The notes: a model not told the origin generated them from the sequence alone. 64,000 nucleotides of DNA from Ruegeria arenilitoris (GCF_013031355.1 NZ_WPZO01000005.1:124001-188000); one strand, 5' to 3'; counted from the first letter of the stretch, positions 23,738-34,626 are shown. A program made the numbers and translations.

Positions 23738-24751
23738 TCAGTCCTCCATGACGGTGTTGAGGGCGTCACCCACCCGCGCGGGACCCGGAAAGTACTGCCA
23801 TTCCTGGGCATGCGGATAAGGTGTGTCCCAACCGGTGACCCGGATAATCGGCGCTTCGAGGTGGTAGAAGCATTCCTCTTGCACGAGGCTCAGCAGCTCA
23901 GCGCCAAAGCCGCAGGTGCGCGTGGCTTCATGCACGATCACGCAGCGGCCGGTTTTCTTCACCGAGGCGGTGATCGTGTCCAGATCCAAGGGCATGAGCG
24001 TTCGCAGGTCGATCACCTCGGCGTCAATACCGGTTTCCTTCGCGGCGGCCTCAGCCACATAAACCATTGTCCCGTAAGCCAGGACGGTCACATCCGCCCC
24101 CTCGCGGGTGATCTTCGCCTTGCCCAGGGGCACGATGTCATCGCCGTCTGGGACGTCGCCCTGGGCATGTTTTTTCCAGGTTGTCAGCGGCTTGTCGTGG
24201 TGCCCGTCAAAAGGCCCGTTATAGAGACGCTTGGGCTCTAGGAAGATCACCGGATCAGGGTCGGCAATCGAGGCAAGCAACAACCCCTTGGCGTCCGCAG
24301 GATTGGACGGCATCACCACCTTGAGGCCCGATACGTGGGTAAACAGCGCCTCTGGGCTCTGGCTGTGGGTCTGGCCGCCGAAAATTCCCCCGCCCGTGGG
24401 CATGCGGATGACAAGCGGGCAGGTAAAATCGGCGTTCGAGCGGTGTCGCAGACGCGCGGCCTCACTCACGATCTGGTCATAGGCGGGATAGACATAATCG
24501 GCGAACTGAATCTCGATCACCGGTTTCAGCCCATAGGCGGCCATACCGATTGCGGTGCCGACGATGCCGCTTTCGTTGATCGGCGCATCGAAGCAGCGGC
24601 TCTTGCCGTACTTCTCTTGTAAACCCGCGGTACAGCGGAAAACCCCGCCGAAGAACCCTACGTCCTCACCAAACACCACCACACGGTCGTCGGCCGCCAT
24701 GGCCACGTCATGGGCATCGCGAATGGCTTCGATCATTGTCATTTGGGCCAT
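23738..24751 (-). CDS. bkdA2: Branched-chain keto-acid dehydrogenase E1 beta subunit
   Basis: 337 residues. It contains the transketolase pyrimidine domain with VVVFGEDVGFFGGVFRCTAG and CFDAPINESGIVGTAIGMAA and a C-terminal domain with VTVLAYGTMVYVAEAA. It pairs with the alpha subunit encoded immediately upstream (3 bp gap) to decarboxylate branched-chain 2-oxo acids with thiamine diphosphate. Length and motif spacing match BkdA2-type proteins. Confidence 0.93.
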   Translation of the reverse strand: MAQMTMIEAIRDAHDVAMAADDRVVVFGEDVGFFGGVFRCTAGLQEKYGKSRCFDAPINESGIVGTAIGMAAYGLKPVIEIQFADYVYPAYDQIVSEAARLRHRSNADFTCPLVIRMPTGGGIFGGQTHSQSPEALFTHVSGLKVVMPSNPADAKGLLLASIADPDPVIFLEPKRLYNGPFDGHHDKPLTTWKKHAQGDVPDGDDIVPLGKAKITREGADVTVLAYGTMVYVAEAAAKETGIDAEVIDLRTLMPLDLDTITASVKKTGRCVIVHEATRTCGFGAELLSLVQEECFYHLEAPIIRVTGWDTPYPHAQEWQYFPGPARVGDALNTVMED

Positions 24752-24754
24752 CGC

Positions 24755-27060
<2,306 letters not shown>

Positions 27061-27183
27061 GGTTTCACCATTCGTTTGCATGGCAGGAGTGTCATCAATT
27101 CGATCCGTCAGGATCATCACTTCCAGCTTATGGTCCAGTAATGGGTTGAAAAACCGCTTTTCTAAGGTACTTTGAAACAAACT

Positions 27184-27198
27184 TAGTGGTATTCACTA
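27184..27198. promoter_or_regulatory. BkdR-type operator 1 (TAGTG-N5-CACTA)
   Basis: TAGTG-GTATT-CACTA is a perfect 5-5-5 palindrome in the gap between leucine dehydrogenase and the Lrp-type regulator. An identical half-site pair recurs 31 bp away at 27215. Confidence 0.8.
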
Positions 27199-27214
27199 CA
27201 AATATAAGGATTTA

Positions 27215-27229
27215 TAGTGCCTTACACTA
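27215..27229. promoter_or_regulatory. BkdR-type operator 2, overlapping the regulator start codon
   Basis: TAGTG-CCTTA-CACTA has the same half sites and spacing as operator 1. The GTG at 27217 inside it is the apparent start codon of the regulator, so binding could also limit the regulator's own expression. Centres are 31 bp (about three helical turns) apart. Confidence 0.8.
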
Positions 27230-27681
27230 CTGATCAAGTGGATCGAGAGATTCTTCGCGCGCTGCAAGAGGATGGACGCATGTCATTGGTCCAACTGTCG
27301 GAACGCATTGGTCTGTCCGCCACACCTTGCAAGCGCCGGTTGGCACGCCTTGAGGAATCTGGGTTGATTTCGGGCTACAGCGCCCGAATTGACCGTAAAA
27401 CGGCAGGCTTTCCGATCACAGCTTTTGTCTCGGTCGAGTTGGAGCGGCAGGACGCCGATAAAGTGGCCGACTTCCAGCGCCAGGTTGCGCTGTTTGACGA
27501 AGTGGTAACTGGAACGTTGATGACCGGCGCACAGGATTTCTTGTTGGAAATTGCGGTTGAAAGCCTTGAAGAGTTTGAGACGTTCCTACAGACAAAATTA
27601 ATGCGGCTGCCGGGTTTACGAGTGGTGCGTTCACGGTTTGCTTTGCGCCAATTCATCAGTCGAACGCGCATCCCTTATTGA
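27217..27681 (+). CDS. bkdR: Lrp/AsnC-family regulator of branched-chain amino-acid catabolism (BkdR type)
   Basis: 154 residues from the GTG at 27217, six bases after AAGGA. The helix-turn-helix (VQLSERIGLSATPCKRRLAR) contains the TPCxRR recognition-helix form of BkdR/PutR-type proteins, and a RAM domain follows. It is divergent from the leucine dehydrogenase/BCKDH operon with twin operators in the gap. In Pseudomonas the homologous BkdR activates bkd genes in response to branched-chain amino acids; the same role is inferred here. Confidence 0.88.
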   Translation: MPYTTDQVDREILRALQEDGRMSLVQLSERIGLSATPCKRRLARLEESGLISGYSARIDRKTAGFPITAFVSVELERQDADKVADFQRQVALFDEVVTGTLMTGAQDFLLEIAVESLEEFETFLQTKLMRLPGLRVVRSRFALRQFISRTRIPY

Positions 27682-27928
27682 GAACATAGCCAGTCTCGAT
27701 GCCTTGGCGGTGTTGCGAAATGTGATCAAGCAGCGCGGCTGTTATAGTTACGCCTCCGAAAAAGCTGGGCCGCTCTCCGGAGGACGGCATGTTGGTGAGG
27801 ATGAATGACCAATCGATGTCAGGTGTGATCCGTCATTAGTCTTTGCGAAGGCAAATATCTGCGCAAAACTGCCCTAGGTCAGGCCCAATGGTGCAAGGGC
27901 AGCAAACTGCCCCTGCTTAGTCAGTTGT

Positions 27929-28132
27929 TCAGAATGGCACCCGATGGTGCGAAGGCGGTGGGCGTTCAATCCGTGGCGGGAGGCCGACGTCTTCCCTCAG
28001 GTAATCCGGCAGGTCAGCTAACCTGCGCAGAACAGGCCGTTCTCCGCTGGGCCGCGAGGCATAATCAACCATCAACCGCAGCAAGAGGCCGCGCGGCCGT
28101 TTGAGGGGGATGTATAGTGATAAGCTTGGCAT
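27929..28132 (-). CDS. DUF1127 small protein
   Basis: 67 residues from the ATG at 28132, six bases after GGAGAG. The basic N-terminal half is followed by RRLADLPDYLREDVGLP, the DUF1127 signature, and a Pro/Arg-rich tail. Related alphaproteobacterial mini-proteins bind RNA and affect stress and carbon metabolism, as with CcaF1 in Rhodobacter; function here is unproven. It lies downstream of a terminator-like hairpin and a 17-codon micro-ORF on the same strand. Confidence 0.75.
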   Translation of the reverse strand: MPSLSLYIPLKRPRGLLLRLMVDYASRPSGERPVLRRLADLPDYLREDVGLPPRIERPPPSHHRVPF

Positions 28133-28177
28133 TGTTCTCTCCATGAATGATGGAAAGCCGCCACGTGAAGAAAACAC

Positions 28178-28204
28178 AAAAAAGGCCGCTCACGAGGCGG
28201 CCTT
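28178..28204 (-). terminator. Rho-independent terminator between the micro-ORF and the DUF1127 gene
   Basis: Stem AAGGCCGC (28182-28189) pairs with GCGGCCTT (28197-28204), with a 7-nt loop. On the minus strand it is followed by TTTTTTGTGTTTT. It lies 26 bp after the stop of the micro-ORF and would end a very short transcript or attenuate the one entering the DUF1127 gene. Confidence 0.75.
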
Positions 28205-28229
28205 CAGATCGGAAACCTGTCAGACCGCT

Positions 28230-28283
28230 TTAACGGGCTACTGCGCCTGCTGCGCGAAGGATTGAAATCTGACGATTCAGCAT
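28230..28283 (-). CDS. Candidate 17-residue micropeptide ORF with strong Shine-Dalgarno
   Basis: On the minus strand AAAGGAGGGATCAAAT precedes an ATG (28283-28281) that opens MLNRQISILRAAGAVAR and a TAA at 28232-28230. The ribosome-binding sequence is near-perfect and ideally spaced, stronger than most genes in the window. A rho-independent terminator follows 26 bp later, so this is a self-contained expression unit, or a leader peptide or sRNA carrying a short ORF. The product is basic, with an Ala-rich end. No known family is recognised. Its position before a DUF1127 gene recalls small-protein/sRNA units in Rhodobacterales. Confidence 0.55.
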   Translation of the reverse strand: MLNRQISILRAAGAVAR

Positions 28284-28706
28284 ATTTGATCCCTCCTTTG
28301 TCAGGGTTTCCAGGTCCGCAAGTTAGTAGACGGGTTGCTTCGGTTTAACAACCTAAAAATGTATTGGTCGAATTTCGCCGGATCGCGAGCTGACGCTCAT
28401 TTCAGCGAAGCAGCGCTTTTCCCTGGTTGCTTCCATTTGCAATCCCCCAATGCGGCACTTCCGCCTGCTGCGCAGCTGTAAGCCCGGTAAGGGCCGTCCT
28501 TTGCGGTAGTTCAGGCCGGATTATCCACTGATGCAGCGATACAACCGATGTCCGCGAAGAGCCCCAGAGCTGACCTACTGGCGTAGCTGAGGCTGGATCA
28601 AGTTTGTCCGAAAGTGACCCCAAGTAAGCAAAACTTTAAAAATTCAAGAAAATGTATATAATCCGCCGAATTAAGCCGAAAGATTGTCTCGTTCACGGGG
28701 CGCGTC
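28284..28706. other. Intergenic region without a recognised gene
   Basis: 423 bp between the micro-ORF and the adenylate cyclase gene. It must hold the promoter for the micro-ORF unit on the minus strand. A 73-codon frame on the minus strand (28402-28623) has no recognisable similarity, no good ribosome site and unconvincing composition; I do not call it a gene. Confidence 0.5.
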
Positions 28707-30554
28707 ATGGGGGGCAAAAAAGCAAATACTTCCCAAGGGAAGGGTGGCGAGTGGCATGCCTCGATGTCGGTCGCCTTGGCGCTTGGGTTGGGCTTCTTTG
28801 TACTAACTTCAGTCGCAGGTGTATTGGGTGTGGGTCTAGTTGTTGGCTACCGCAATACCTCGGATTTGCTGACACAGAAGGCGCAGCTAATCATCGGCAC
28901 CCAGCGCCAACAGGTAGAGCGCTATTTGACAGCAGCTTCTGACCAAGTCGATTTTATTGCGAGCAGGATTGCCTCGGGAGAAGTGGAGGCGGACGGATCA
29001 GAAGAGTTTGTTAGCCTTTTGTTGGGTGCCGTTTCAGCGACCCCCCAGATTGTTCGGATACAATTTATTGACAGAAACCAAATTCTAACAGGCGTTGAAC
29101 GTACCGAAGAAGAGACACTACCCATTTTTTTGAAGCTTGGGGACGATGTCGATCTGCGCCACCTTATCGATGAAGCAATTGAAACCGGGAAAGCTCGTTG
29201 GGGCAATATTCTTTGGCGCGGAGAATATGGCCAATCGGTGCTGACCTACCAAAGTCCAATCATTCAGAAAGGTAGAATAATCGGGGTCTTATCAGCTTGG
29301 GTTTCGGTCGTGAAACTTTCCGAATTCTTGGCTGATCAGGAAATGGAATTCGGTGCAAATGTGTTCATGCTTTACGGTAGAAATGCCGTATTGGCCCACC
29401 CACTCATGGCATTTGGGTATGCTGGTTTAAATCGTGCGGCACCACTTCCGCAGCAAGACCGTTTCTCCGATCCAATCGTTGCGGCCATGTGGCAGCCGAA
29501 TGATCACCTTAGCGTCGCAAAGTACTTTCTGACCGGCGCGAACACTCGCTTCGTTGCCTACGCTGATTGGGAGTATGTCATTTTCTTTGAAGAGCTAACC
29601 AACTATGGCGATCAAGCACTTACCGTAGCCACATATTTTGAAACCCACGACATCATTGCGGAAGCAGCTCGATTAAGATGGGCGATATGGTTCTGCGCAA
29701 TAATGGCAGTCATTTCGGCCGGGGTGGCGGCATTGATCGGTCAGAAAATTGCCAAACCTGTGCGGCGGCTTTCCGACAGTGCAAAGCGTGTACATGATCT
29801 GGATATTTCGAATATTGCCGAAATCGAAGGGTCCTTCTTCCGAGAACTGGATGAGGCGGCACGATCATACAATTTCATGCTTGAAGGCCTGCGTTGGTTC
29901 GAACTTTATGTGCCCAAGCGTTTGGTCCGCCAATTGATGCGCCACCACGCAGGCAAACAGATCAACTCATCTCACCGAGATGTGGTCATTATGTTTACGG
30001 ATATTGTTGAGTTCACGACACTGTCGGAACATCTTACGGCTTCTCAAACGGCATTATTCCTGAATGATCACTTTGCTGGGCTGGCGGACTGCATCCAGAA
30101 AAACCGCGGCACTATCGACAAGTTCATCGGAGATTCGGTCATGGCGGTCTGGGGTGCCTTGGAACATCAGGACGATGCGGCCGATCTGGCGTGTCAGGCA
30201 GCAATTGAGATCGCTCGTTGGATTCAGAATTATAATCAAAATGAACGAATAGCGGCTGGCTTGCCCTATTCTGTCAGATTACGCATAGGGCTTCACATCG
30301 GTCGCGTGGTTATTGGGAACATCGGCAGTGAAGGAAGGCTGAGCTATACTGTCGTTGGAGACGCAGTGAATGTCGCGCAACGTTTGGAAGAAGCCGGAAA
30401 AGTATTGGGCGATACCCAAGCGGAAGCGAATATTCTTGTTTCCAGCTCTGTTCGTAGTGCCTTGGTCAAACCAATAGAGTTTAAGCGCATCGGGGCACAC
30501 AAGCTTCGCGGCAGAGACGAGTTGGTTGAAATTTACTCTCTGACAATAAACTAG
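28707..30554 (+). CDS. Membrane-bound class III adenylate cyclase with extracytoplasmic sensor
   Basis: 615 residues: one membrane helix near 22-45, an extracytoplasmic Cache-like sensor of about 280 residues, a second helix (about 327-350), a HAMP segment (KIAKPVRRLSDSAKRVHDLD), and a C-terminal cyclase domain. In the last, MFTDIVEFTT supplies metal-binding Asp432, DKFIGDSVMAVWG supplies Lys472 (adenine-selecting) and Asp476, and VVGDAVNVAQRLE completes the site. The Lys/Asp pairing indicates ATP to cyclic AMP. It stands alone, with no effector gene nearby. The sensed signal is unknown. Confidence 0.9.
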   Translation: MGGKKANTSQGKGGEWHASMSVALALGLGFFVLTSVAGVLGVGLVVGYRNTSDLLTQKAQLIIGTQRQQVERYLTAASDQVDFIASRIASGEVEADGSEEFVSLLLGAVSATPQIVRIQFIDRNQILTGVERTEEETLPIFLKLGDDVDLRHLIDEAIETGKARWGNILWRGEYGQSVLTYQSPIIQKGRIIGVLSAWVSVVKLSEFLADQEMEFGANVFMLYGRNAVLAHPLMAFGYAGLNRAAPLPQQDRFSDPIVAAMWQPNDHLSVAKYFLTGANTRFVAYADWEYVIFFEELTNYGDQALTVATYFETHDIIAEAARLRWAIWFCAIMAVISAGVAALIGQKIAKPVRRLSDSAKRVHDLDISNIAEIEGSFFRELDEAARSYNFMLEGLRWFELYVPKRLVRQLMRHHAGKQINSSHRDVVIMFTDIVEFTTLSEHLTASQTALFLNDHFAGLADCIQKNRGTIDKFIGDSVMAVWGALEHQDDAADLACQAAIEIARWIQNYNQNERIAAGLPYSVRLRIGLHIGRVVIGNIGSEGRLSYTVVGDAVNVAQRLEEAGKVLGDTQAEANILVSSSVRSALVKPIEFKRIGAHKLRGRDELVEIYSLTIN

Positions 30555-30760
30555 TCACGAAACCTGAATTACGTTGAGGACAGCAACCAGGCTCGATTGA
30601 TAGCAGTGATGGCAATTAAATAAATGTGCTTAGTTTCAGCTTTGTCCGAAGTACAACCATTCACTGACACCAAACGCGCAGCTGCCGGCTAGTGACCGCT
30701 CAAACCTTAGCCAGCCTTCGCCAATGCAGAAAATACCTGCTGCACGGTATATTACTGAGC

Positions 30761-31654
30761 TCAATTGGCCTGGCCCTGATGCTCTTTCAGTTCATTCGTA
30801 AAACTTTGCAAACCGGGAATGTCATTTGATGCGGAAAAGGTGATCATTCGGACCGGCCAACTGAGGTTTGATTTTAATGGTACCGTGGAAACATCGTCTG
30901 CTTGCGAAGTGCCCAAAATACTCTTGTCGACAATTGCGCGGCCTGCGCCCTGGGCGACCATGCGTACCAAAGCGGATTGTGTCTGGACTTCTGCTCTGAC
31001 CTGAAACGAAACCTCACAACTGTCGAACATTACCTCCACAGCGCGGCGGAACGGGCTATGAGATGTCAGCATGACTTGAGGTGCCTCCGCGAGTTCGGCA
31101 GCCGATACTCCGCGCGCCGCGGCCAGCGGATCATCGCGAGGAACAATCACGACAGGGTGAAGGTCGGCCAGACGGATGCAAGCCAGATTTGGATCGCCGG
31201 GGTCAGACGATACAATTGCGCAATCCACCCGTCCTTCGCGCAACGCGGCCATCCCGGCCCTCTCGTCCAGAACATCGACATCGACCCTTAGGGCGGAGTG
31301 CTCTGCCATAAGTTTGCCGGCTGCAACCGCAACGCGGGTATCGGCCACTGCCGGAACCGTTGCCACACGCAAATGTCCTCCAGTGCCAGAGGCGATTTGA
31401 ATTGCGGCCTCCTGGATACGTTCCAAGCCCTGATAGTGTTTTTGAACCGCCTGCTGCAGACTGTGCGCCGCGGAGGTAGGCTCGAATTTACGACCCGATC
31501 GATCGAACAGGGGCACGCCCATTTCGGCCTCAAGCTCAGCGACGACACGGCTTATAGCGGGCTGAGATATGTGCAGGGCATCTGCCGCCTTTCGCGTGGA
31601 CCGGTGTCGATAGGCCATCTGGAAAAGCTCAATCTGTCGGGCAGTTATGCGCAT
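30761..31654 (-). CDS. cuyR: LysR family regulator, CuyR-like
   Basis: About 297 residues from the ATG at 31654 (MRITARQIELFQMAYRHRST), the family-typical start; an upstream in-frame start would add 17 residues through the operator. Helix-turn-helix ADALHISQPAISRVVAELEA and an LTTR effector domain are clear. It is divergent from the TauE-type exporter and the sulfo-lyase gene. In the cysteate sulfo-lyase loci of roseobacters a regulator, an exporter and CuyA are grouped, so the symbol is inferred from context. Confidence 0.82.
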   Translation of the reverse strand: MRITARQIELFQMAYRHRSTRKAADALHISQPAISRVVAELEAEMGVPLFDRSGRKFEPTSAAHSLQQAVQKHYQGLERIQEAAIQIASGTGGHLRVATVPAVADTRVAVAAGKLMAEHSALRVDVDVLDERAGMAALREGRVDCAIVSSDPGDPNLACIRLADLHPVVIVPRDDPLAAARGVSAAELAEAPQVMLTSHSPFRRAVEVMFDSCEVSFQVRAEVQTQSALVRMVAQGAGRAIVDKSILGTSQADDVSTVPLKSNLSWPVRMITFSASNDIPGLQSFTNELKEHQGQAN

Positions 31655-31659
31655 ATGAA

Positions 31660-31680
31660 TTGATAACACCAGCGTATCAA
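31660..31680. promoter_or_regulatory. LysR-type operator in the cuyR/cuyZ intergenic region
   Basis: TTGATA (31660-31665) and TATCAA (31675-31680) form an inverted repeat with a 9-bp spacer. It starts 6 bp upstream of the regulator ATG and lies 55 bp before the exporter start. This is the usual position for an autoregulatory LTTR binding site. Confidence 0.55.
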
Positions 31681-31734
31681 TAAATACAATAAGATGATTT
31701 TTCATTAAAGCTGTGTGGCGTTACCGTTCCGTTC

Positions 31735-32490
31735 ATGAACAGTGAAACAATGGATCGAAACGTGCCCGCCGACCTACTGATCTTGCTACTTGCCATTTTA
31801 ACAGGGGCGGCGATTCAGGTTGGGGTGGGAATCGGGTTCAGCATCGTCGTAGCGCCTGTGATGATGGTGTTGCTGGGGACGACCACGGCTGTTCCGGTCT
31901 TGCTCATGCTGAACACGCTCGTTTCGCTTGTCGCGTCGAACAGGCGGGTGTGGTCCATGAACACTGCACTGATCCGGAATGCAGTGATTGGGTGCGTTGC
32001 GGGCATCGCTCTGGGTCTTTTGATTTACCCTTATCTGTCGGAACGCATGGTGTTGGTCCTGACGGGCGTTCTTTTACTTGTCGGAGTAGCCACCTCGTTG
32101 CTGCCGCAGGATAACAAGGTTGGGCCGCGGGGATTTCAGGCAATTTCGGGCCTGTCCGGCCTTGCCACAGTGTGGGCAGCCACTCCCGGTCCTTTGATGA
32201 TTCTGGGCTTTCTGGCCTCGGGTCGAACCCCGCACGAAGCGCGTCGGTTGGTACAGCCCGTGGCACTGGTCGCATATGGTTCAGCCTTCGCGTTGCACTG
32301 CCTGTCGGACTGGGCGGCCTTTGCCAGCGCCCCGTGGCTTTGGCCGTTTGTCGCGGCCACAATTGCCGGCAGTCTGCTGGGGCACGTGATCGGTCCGCTG
32401 CTGCCGCAACAGGCCATTACCCACGCCATTCGGATTATCTCGATTCTCGCGTGCGCGGCCCTGTTCCGCCGCGCCTATCTGGTTGGATGA
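31735..32490 (+). CDS. cuyZ: TauE/SafE-family sulfite exporter (CuyZ-like)
   Basis: 251 residues with about eight membrane helices. GAAIQVGVGIGFSIVVAPVM and the second-half LSGLATVWAATPGPLMILGF are the repeated TauE signature segments. It is co-oriented with the downstream PLP enzyme (6 bp gap). If that enzyme is L-cysteate sulfo-lyase, the exporter would remove the sulfite released, as proposed for CuyZ in Ruegeria pomeroyi. Export of sulfite is inferred from context. Confidence 0.82.
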   Translation: MNSETMDRNVPADLLILLLAILTGAAIQVGVGIGFSIVVAPVMMVLLGTTTAVPVLLMLNTLVSLVASNRRVWSMNTALIRNAVIGCVAGIALGLLIYPYLSERMVLVLTGVLLLVGVATSLLPQDNKVGPRGFQAISGLSGLATVWAATPGPLMILGFLASGRTPHEARRLVQPVALVAYGSAFALHCLSDWAAFASAPWLWPFVAATIAGSLLGHVIGPLLPQQAITHAIRIISILACAALFRRAYLVG

Positions 32491-32496
32491 CAAGTG

Positions 32497-33519
32497 ATGA
32501 CTGAACAGATGAAAATCGACCTGAAACTGTCTGAGTTCCCGCGCGCTTGTTTGATGACCGAAGTCACACCGGTCGAAAGGCTGGATCGCCTGTCAGACCG
32601 CCTGGGTATTGACCTCTGGCTTAAGCGGGACGACCTGACCGGGCTTAGCTTTGGTGGCAACAAGACTCGGCAGTTGGAGTTCTATTTTGGCGAAGCGTTA
32701 CAACAGCGGGCTGACACCGTCCTGATTACCGGAGCGGTACAGTCGAACTTTGTACGCACGGCGGCCGCCGCGGCGGCCCGTTTGGGGATGAAATCCGTTC
32801 TGCAGCTGGAAGAGCGGGTGCCGGGCATGGGAGAGCAGTACTACCAGTCGGGCAATGTCCTGCTGGCCAAAATCCTGGGCGCTGAACACATGCATTTTCC
32901 GGTAGGAGAAGATGAAGTCGGCGCGGACAATGCCTTGCATGAAAGGGCGGCTCAGCTGGTTGCCGCCGGCCACCGACCCTATGTCATCCACCTTGGTATC
33001 GACCACCCGCCTTTGGGGGCATTGGGCTATGTGCAGGGGGGCGCGGAACTGGGCGCGCAAATGAGCGAATTTGATGCCGCAGTCGTGCCTTCGGGCAGCG
33101 GCTCGACACACGGCGGGTTTCTGACGGGGCTACGGCTGTCCGGAGTGCGTGCGCCCGTCTACGGCATCTGTGTGCGACGCGATCAGGATCAGCAATACGC
33201 GCGCATGGAAAAGGTCCTCGGCAGATTGGCTGCCTTGATGGATTTCGACCCGGCGATCGTCATGAACGGCATCAACGTCTGGGATGGCGCACTCGCGCCC
33301 GGATATGGGCAAGTCGGGGAAGGGACACGTGATGCCCTGACCCTCATGGCGCGCACTGAAGGTATTTTCTTGGATCCAGTCTACTCGGCAAAGACATTTG
33401 CCGGGCTATTGGGACTGTTGGACGCGGGTGTGATCTGCAAGGGCCAAAAGGTCGTCATGCTGCATACCGGGGGGCTTCCGGCACTGTTCGGATATCAGGA
33501 CGTGATTGGACCGATCTGA
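32497..33519 (+). CDS. cuyA: L-cysteate sulfo-lyase or D-cysteine desulfhydrase (PLP enzyme)
   Basis: 340 residues of the fold-type II PLP, ACC-deaminase-like family. The PLP Lys lies in LSFGGNKTRQLEF (Lys56), and the phosphate-binding SGSGSTHGGFLTG is at about residue 190. By sequence alone CuyA and D-cysteine desulfhydrase are hard to separate. The adjacent TauE-type exporter and LysR regulator match the cuyRZA locus, which favours L-cysteate to pyruvate, sulfite and ammonium. ATG 32497 is chosen; GTG 32494 and ATG 32509 are possible. Confidence 0.82.
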   Translation: MTEQMKIDLKLSEFPRACLMTEVTPVERLDRLSDRLGIDLWLKRDDLTGLSFGGNKTRQLEFYFGEALQQRADTVLITGAVQSNFVRTAAAAAARLGMKSVLQLEERVPGMGEQYYQSGNVLLAKILGAEHMHFPVGEDEVGADNALHERAAQLVAAGHRPYVIHLGIDHPPLGALGYVQGGAELGAQMSEFDAAVVPSGSGSTHGGFLTGLRLSGVRAPVYGICVRRDQDQQYARMEKVLGRLAALMDFDPAIVMNGINVWDGALAPGYGQVGEGTRDALTLMARTEGIFLDPVYSAKTFAGLLGLLDAGVICKGQKVVMLHTGGLPALFGYQDVIGPI

Positions 33520-33587
33520 CAAAACCCAGGGCTCTGACACCGCGTTCATTACCAATCAAAACAACACATATTCACAGGGAGGAAACG

Positions 33588-34550
33588 ATGAAAAAGAACA
33601 GGATCTTAGCTACGGCAATGGCACTGTCGCTTGGAGTTGCAGCAGCTCAGGCAGAAGAGTTTGTCACAATCGGCACAGGTGGCGTGACAGGGGTTTACTA
33701 CCCCACCGGCGGATCAATCTGTCGCCTGATGAACAAGAACCGCAAGGAAACTGGCGTGCGCTGCACGGTCGAATCCACAGGCGGTTCGGTCTATAATATC
33801 AACACCATCCGCGAAGGTGAGTTGGAATTTGGCGTGGCCCAATCCGACTGGCAATTCCACGCCCTTAATGGCACCTCCAAGTTCGAAGAAGCCGGGCCCT
33901 TCGAAGACCTGCGTGCAGTGTTTTCCGTCCACGCCGAACCCTTCAACGTGATGGTGCGCGCAGACTCGGGGATCGAGCATTTTGACGATCTGGCGGGCAA
34001 GCGGGTCAACATCGGCAATCCCGGATCTGGCCAGCGCGGCACCATGGAGGTGCTCATGGACGCCAAAGGCTGGACCAAAGACACGTTCGCCCTTGCCGCC
34101 GAGTTGAAGTCAGCCGAGCAATCCAGTGCCTTGTGTGACAACCAGATCGACGCGTTCATTATCACGGCTGGCCATCCCTCGGGCAACCTGACCGAGGCTG
34201 CCACCACATGCGACGCCAAGCTGGTACCTGTGACTGGTGAAGCCGTAACGGGTCTGATCGACAACAACGCCTATTACCGCTCGGCCACAATTCCCGGCGG
34301 CATGTATCGCGGCACCGACAGCGACGTCGATACCTTTGGGGTCGGTGCAACACTTGTGACATCGGCCACCGTATCTGATGCGGCGGTTTATGCATTGGTG
34401 TCGTCCATCTTCGAGAATTTCGACGATTTTCGCACCTTCCACCCGGCCTTCGCCAACCTGACCAAAGAGGAAATGGTCACGGCTGGTCTTTCAGCGCCAA
34501 TCCATCCGGGCGCGCTGAAATATTATCAGGAAAAAGGACTGTTGGAATAG
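33588..34550 (+). CDS. TAXI-family TRAP transporter solute-binding protein
   Basis: 320 residues with a signal peptide (MKKNRILATAMALSLGVAAA, cleavage near AQA-EE). FVTIGTGGVTGVYYPTGG and VNIGNPGSGQRGTMEVLMDA are diagnostic of TAXI receptors. It follows the sulfo-lyase gene by 68 bp on the same strand with GGGAGG before the ATG, so it may deliver the organosulfonate or amino acid. TAXI receptors normally work with a fused DctQM-type permease, but none is found next to it; the following gene is an AraC regulator. Confidence 0.9.
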   Translation: MKKNRILATAMALSLGVAAAQAEEFVTIGTGGVTGVYYPTGGSICRLMNKNRKETGVRCTVESTGGSVYNINTIREGELEFGVAQSDWQFHALNGTSKFEEAGPFEDLRAVFSVHAEPFNVMVRADSGIEHFDDLAGKRVNIGNPGSGQRGTMEVLMDAKGWTKDTFALAAELKSAEQSSALCDNQIDAFIITAGHPSGNLTEAATTCDAKLVPVTGEAVTGLIDNNAYYRSATIPGGMYRGTDSDVDTFGVGATLVTSATVSDAAVYALVSSIFENFDDFRTFHPAFANLTKEEMVTAGLSAPIHPGALKYYQEKGLLE

Positions 34551-34606
34551 GTCGGAACACTTTCGGAAGCTCTCGTCCAACACGTGCCGTGGCTGCGCTA
34601 CCTATG

Positions 34607-34626
34607 TGTTGGATGAGGTTTCCGGC
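34607..34626. repeat. Short dispersed repeat, copy A
   Basis: TGTTGGATGAGGTTTCCGGC recurs at 44124-44143 with one mismatch. Both copies are in gene-free DNA, in the 322-bp gap 34551-34872 here. The rest of that gap shows no convincing gene. It may be a remnant of an insertion element or an intergenic repeat family. Confidence 0.4.

Noticed and set aside
28402..28623. 73-codon minus-strand frame
   Set aside because: No convincing ribosome-binding site, no recognisable motif, and atypical composition.
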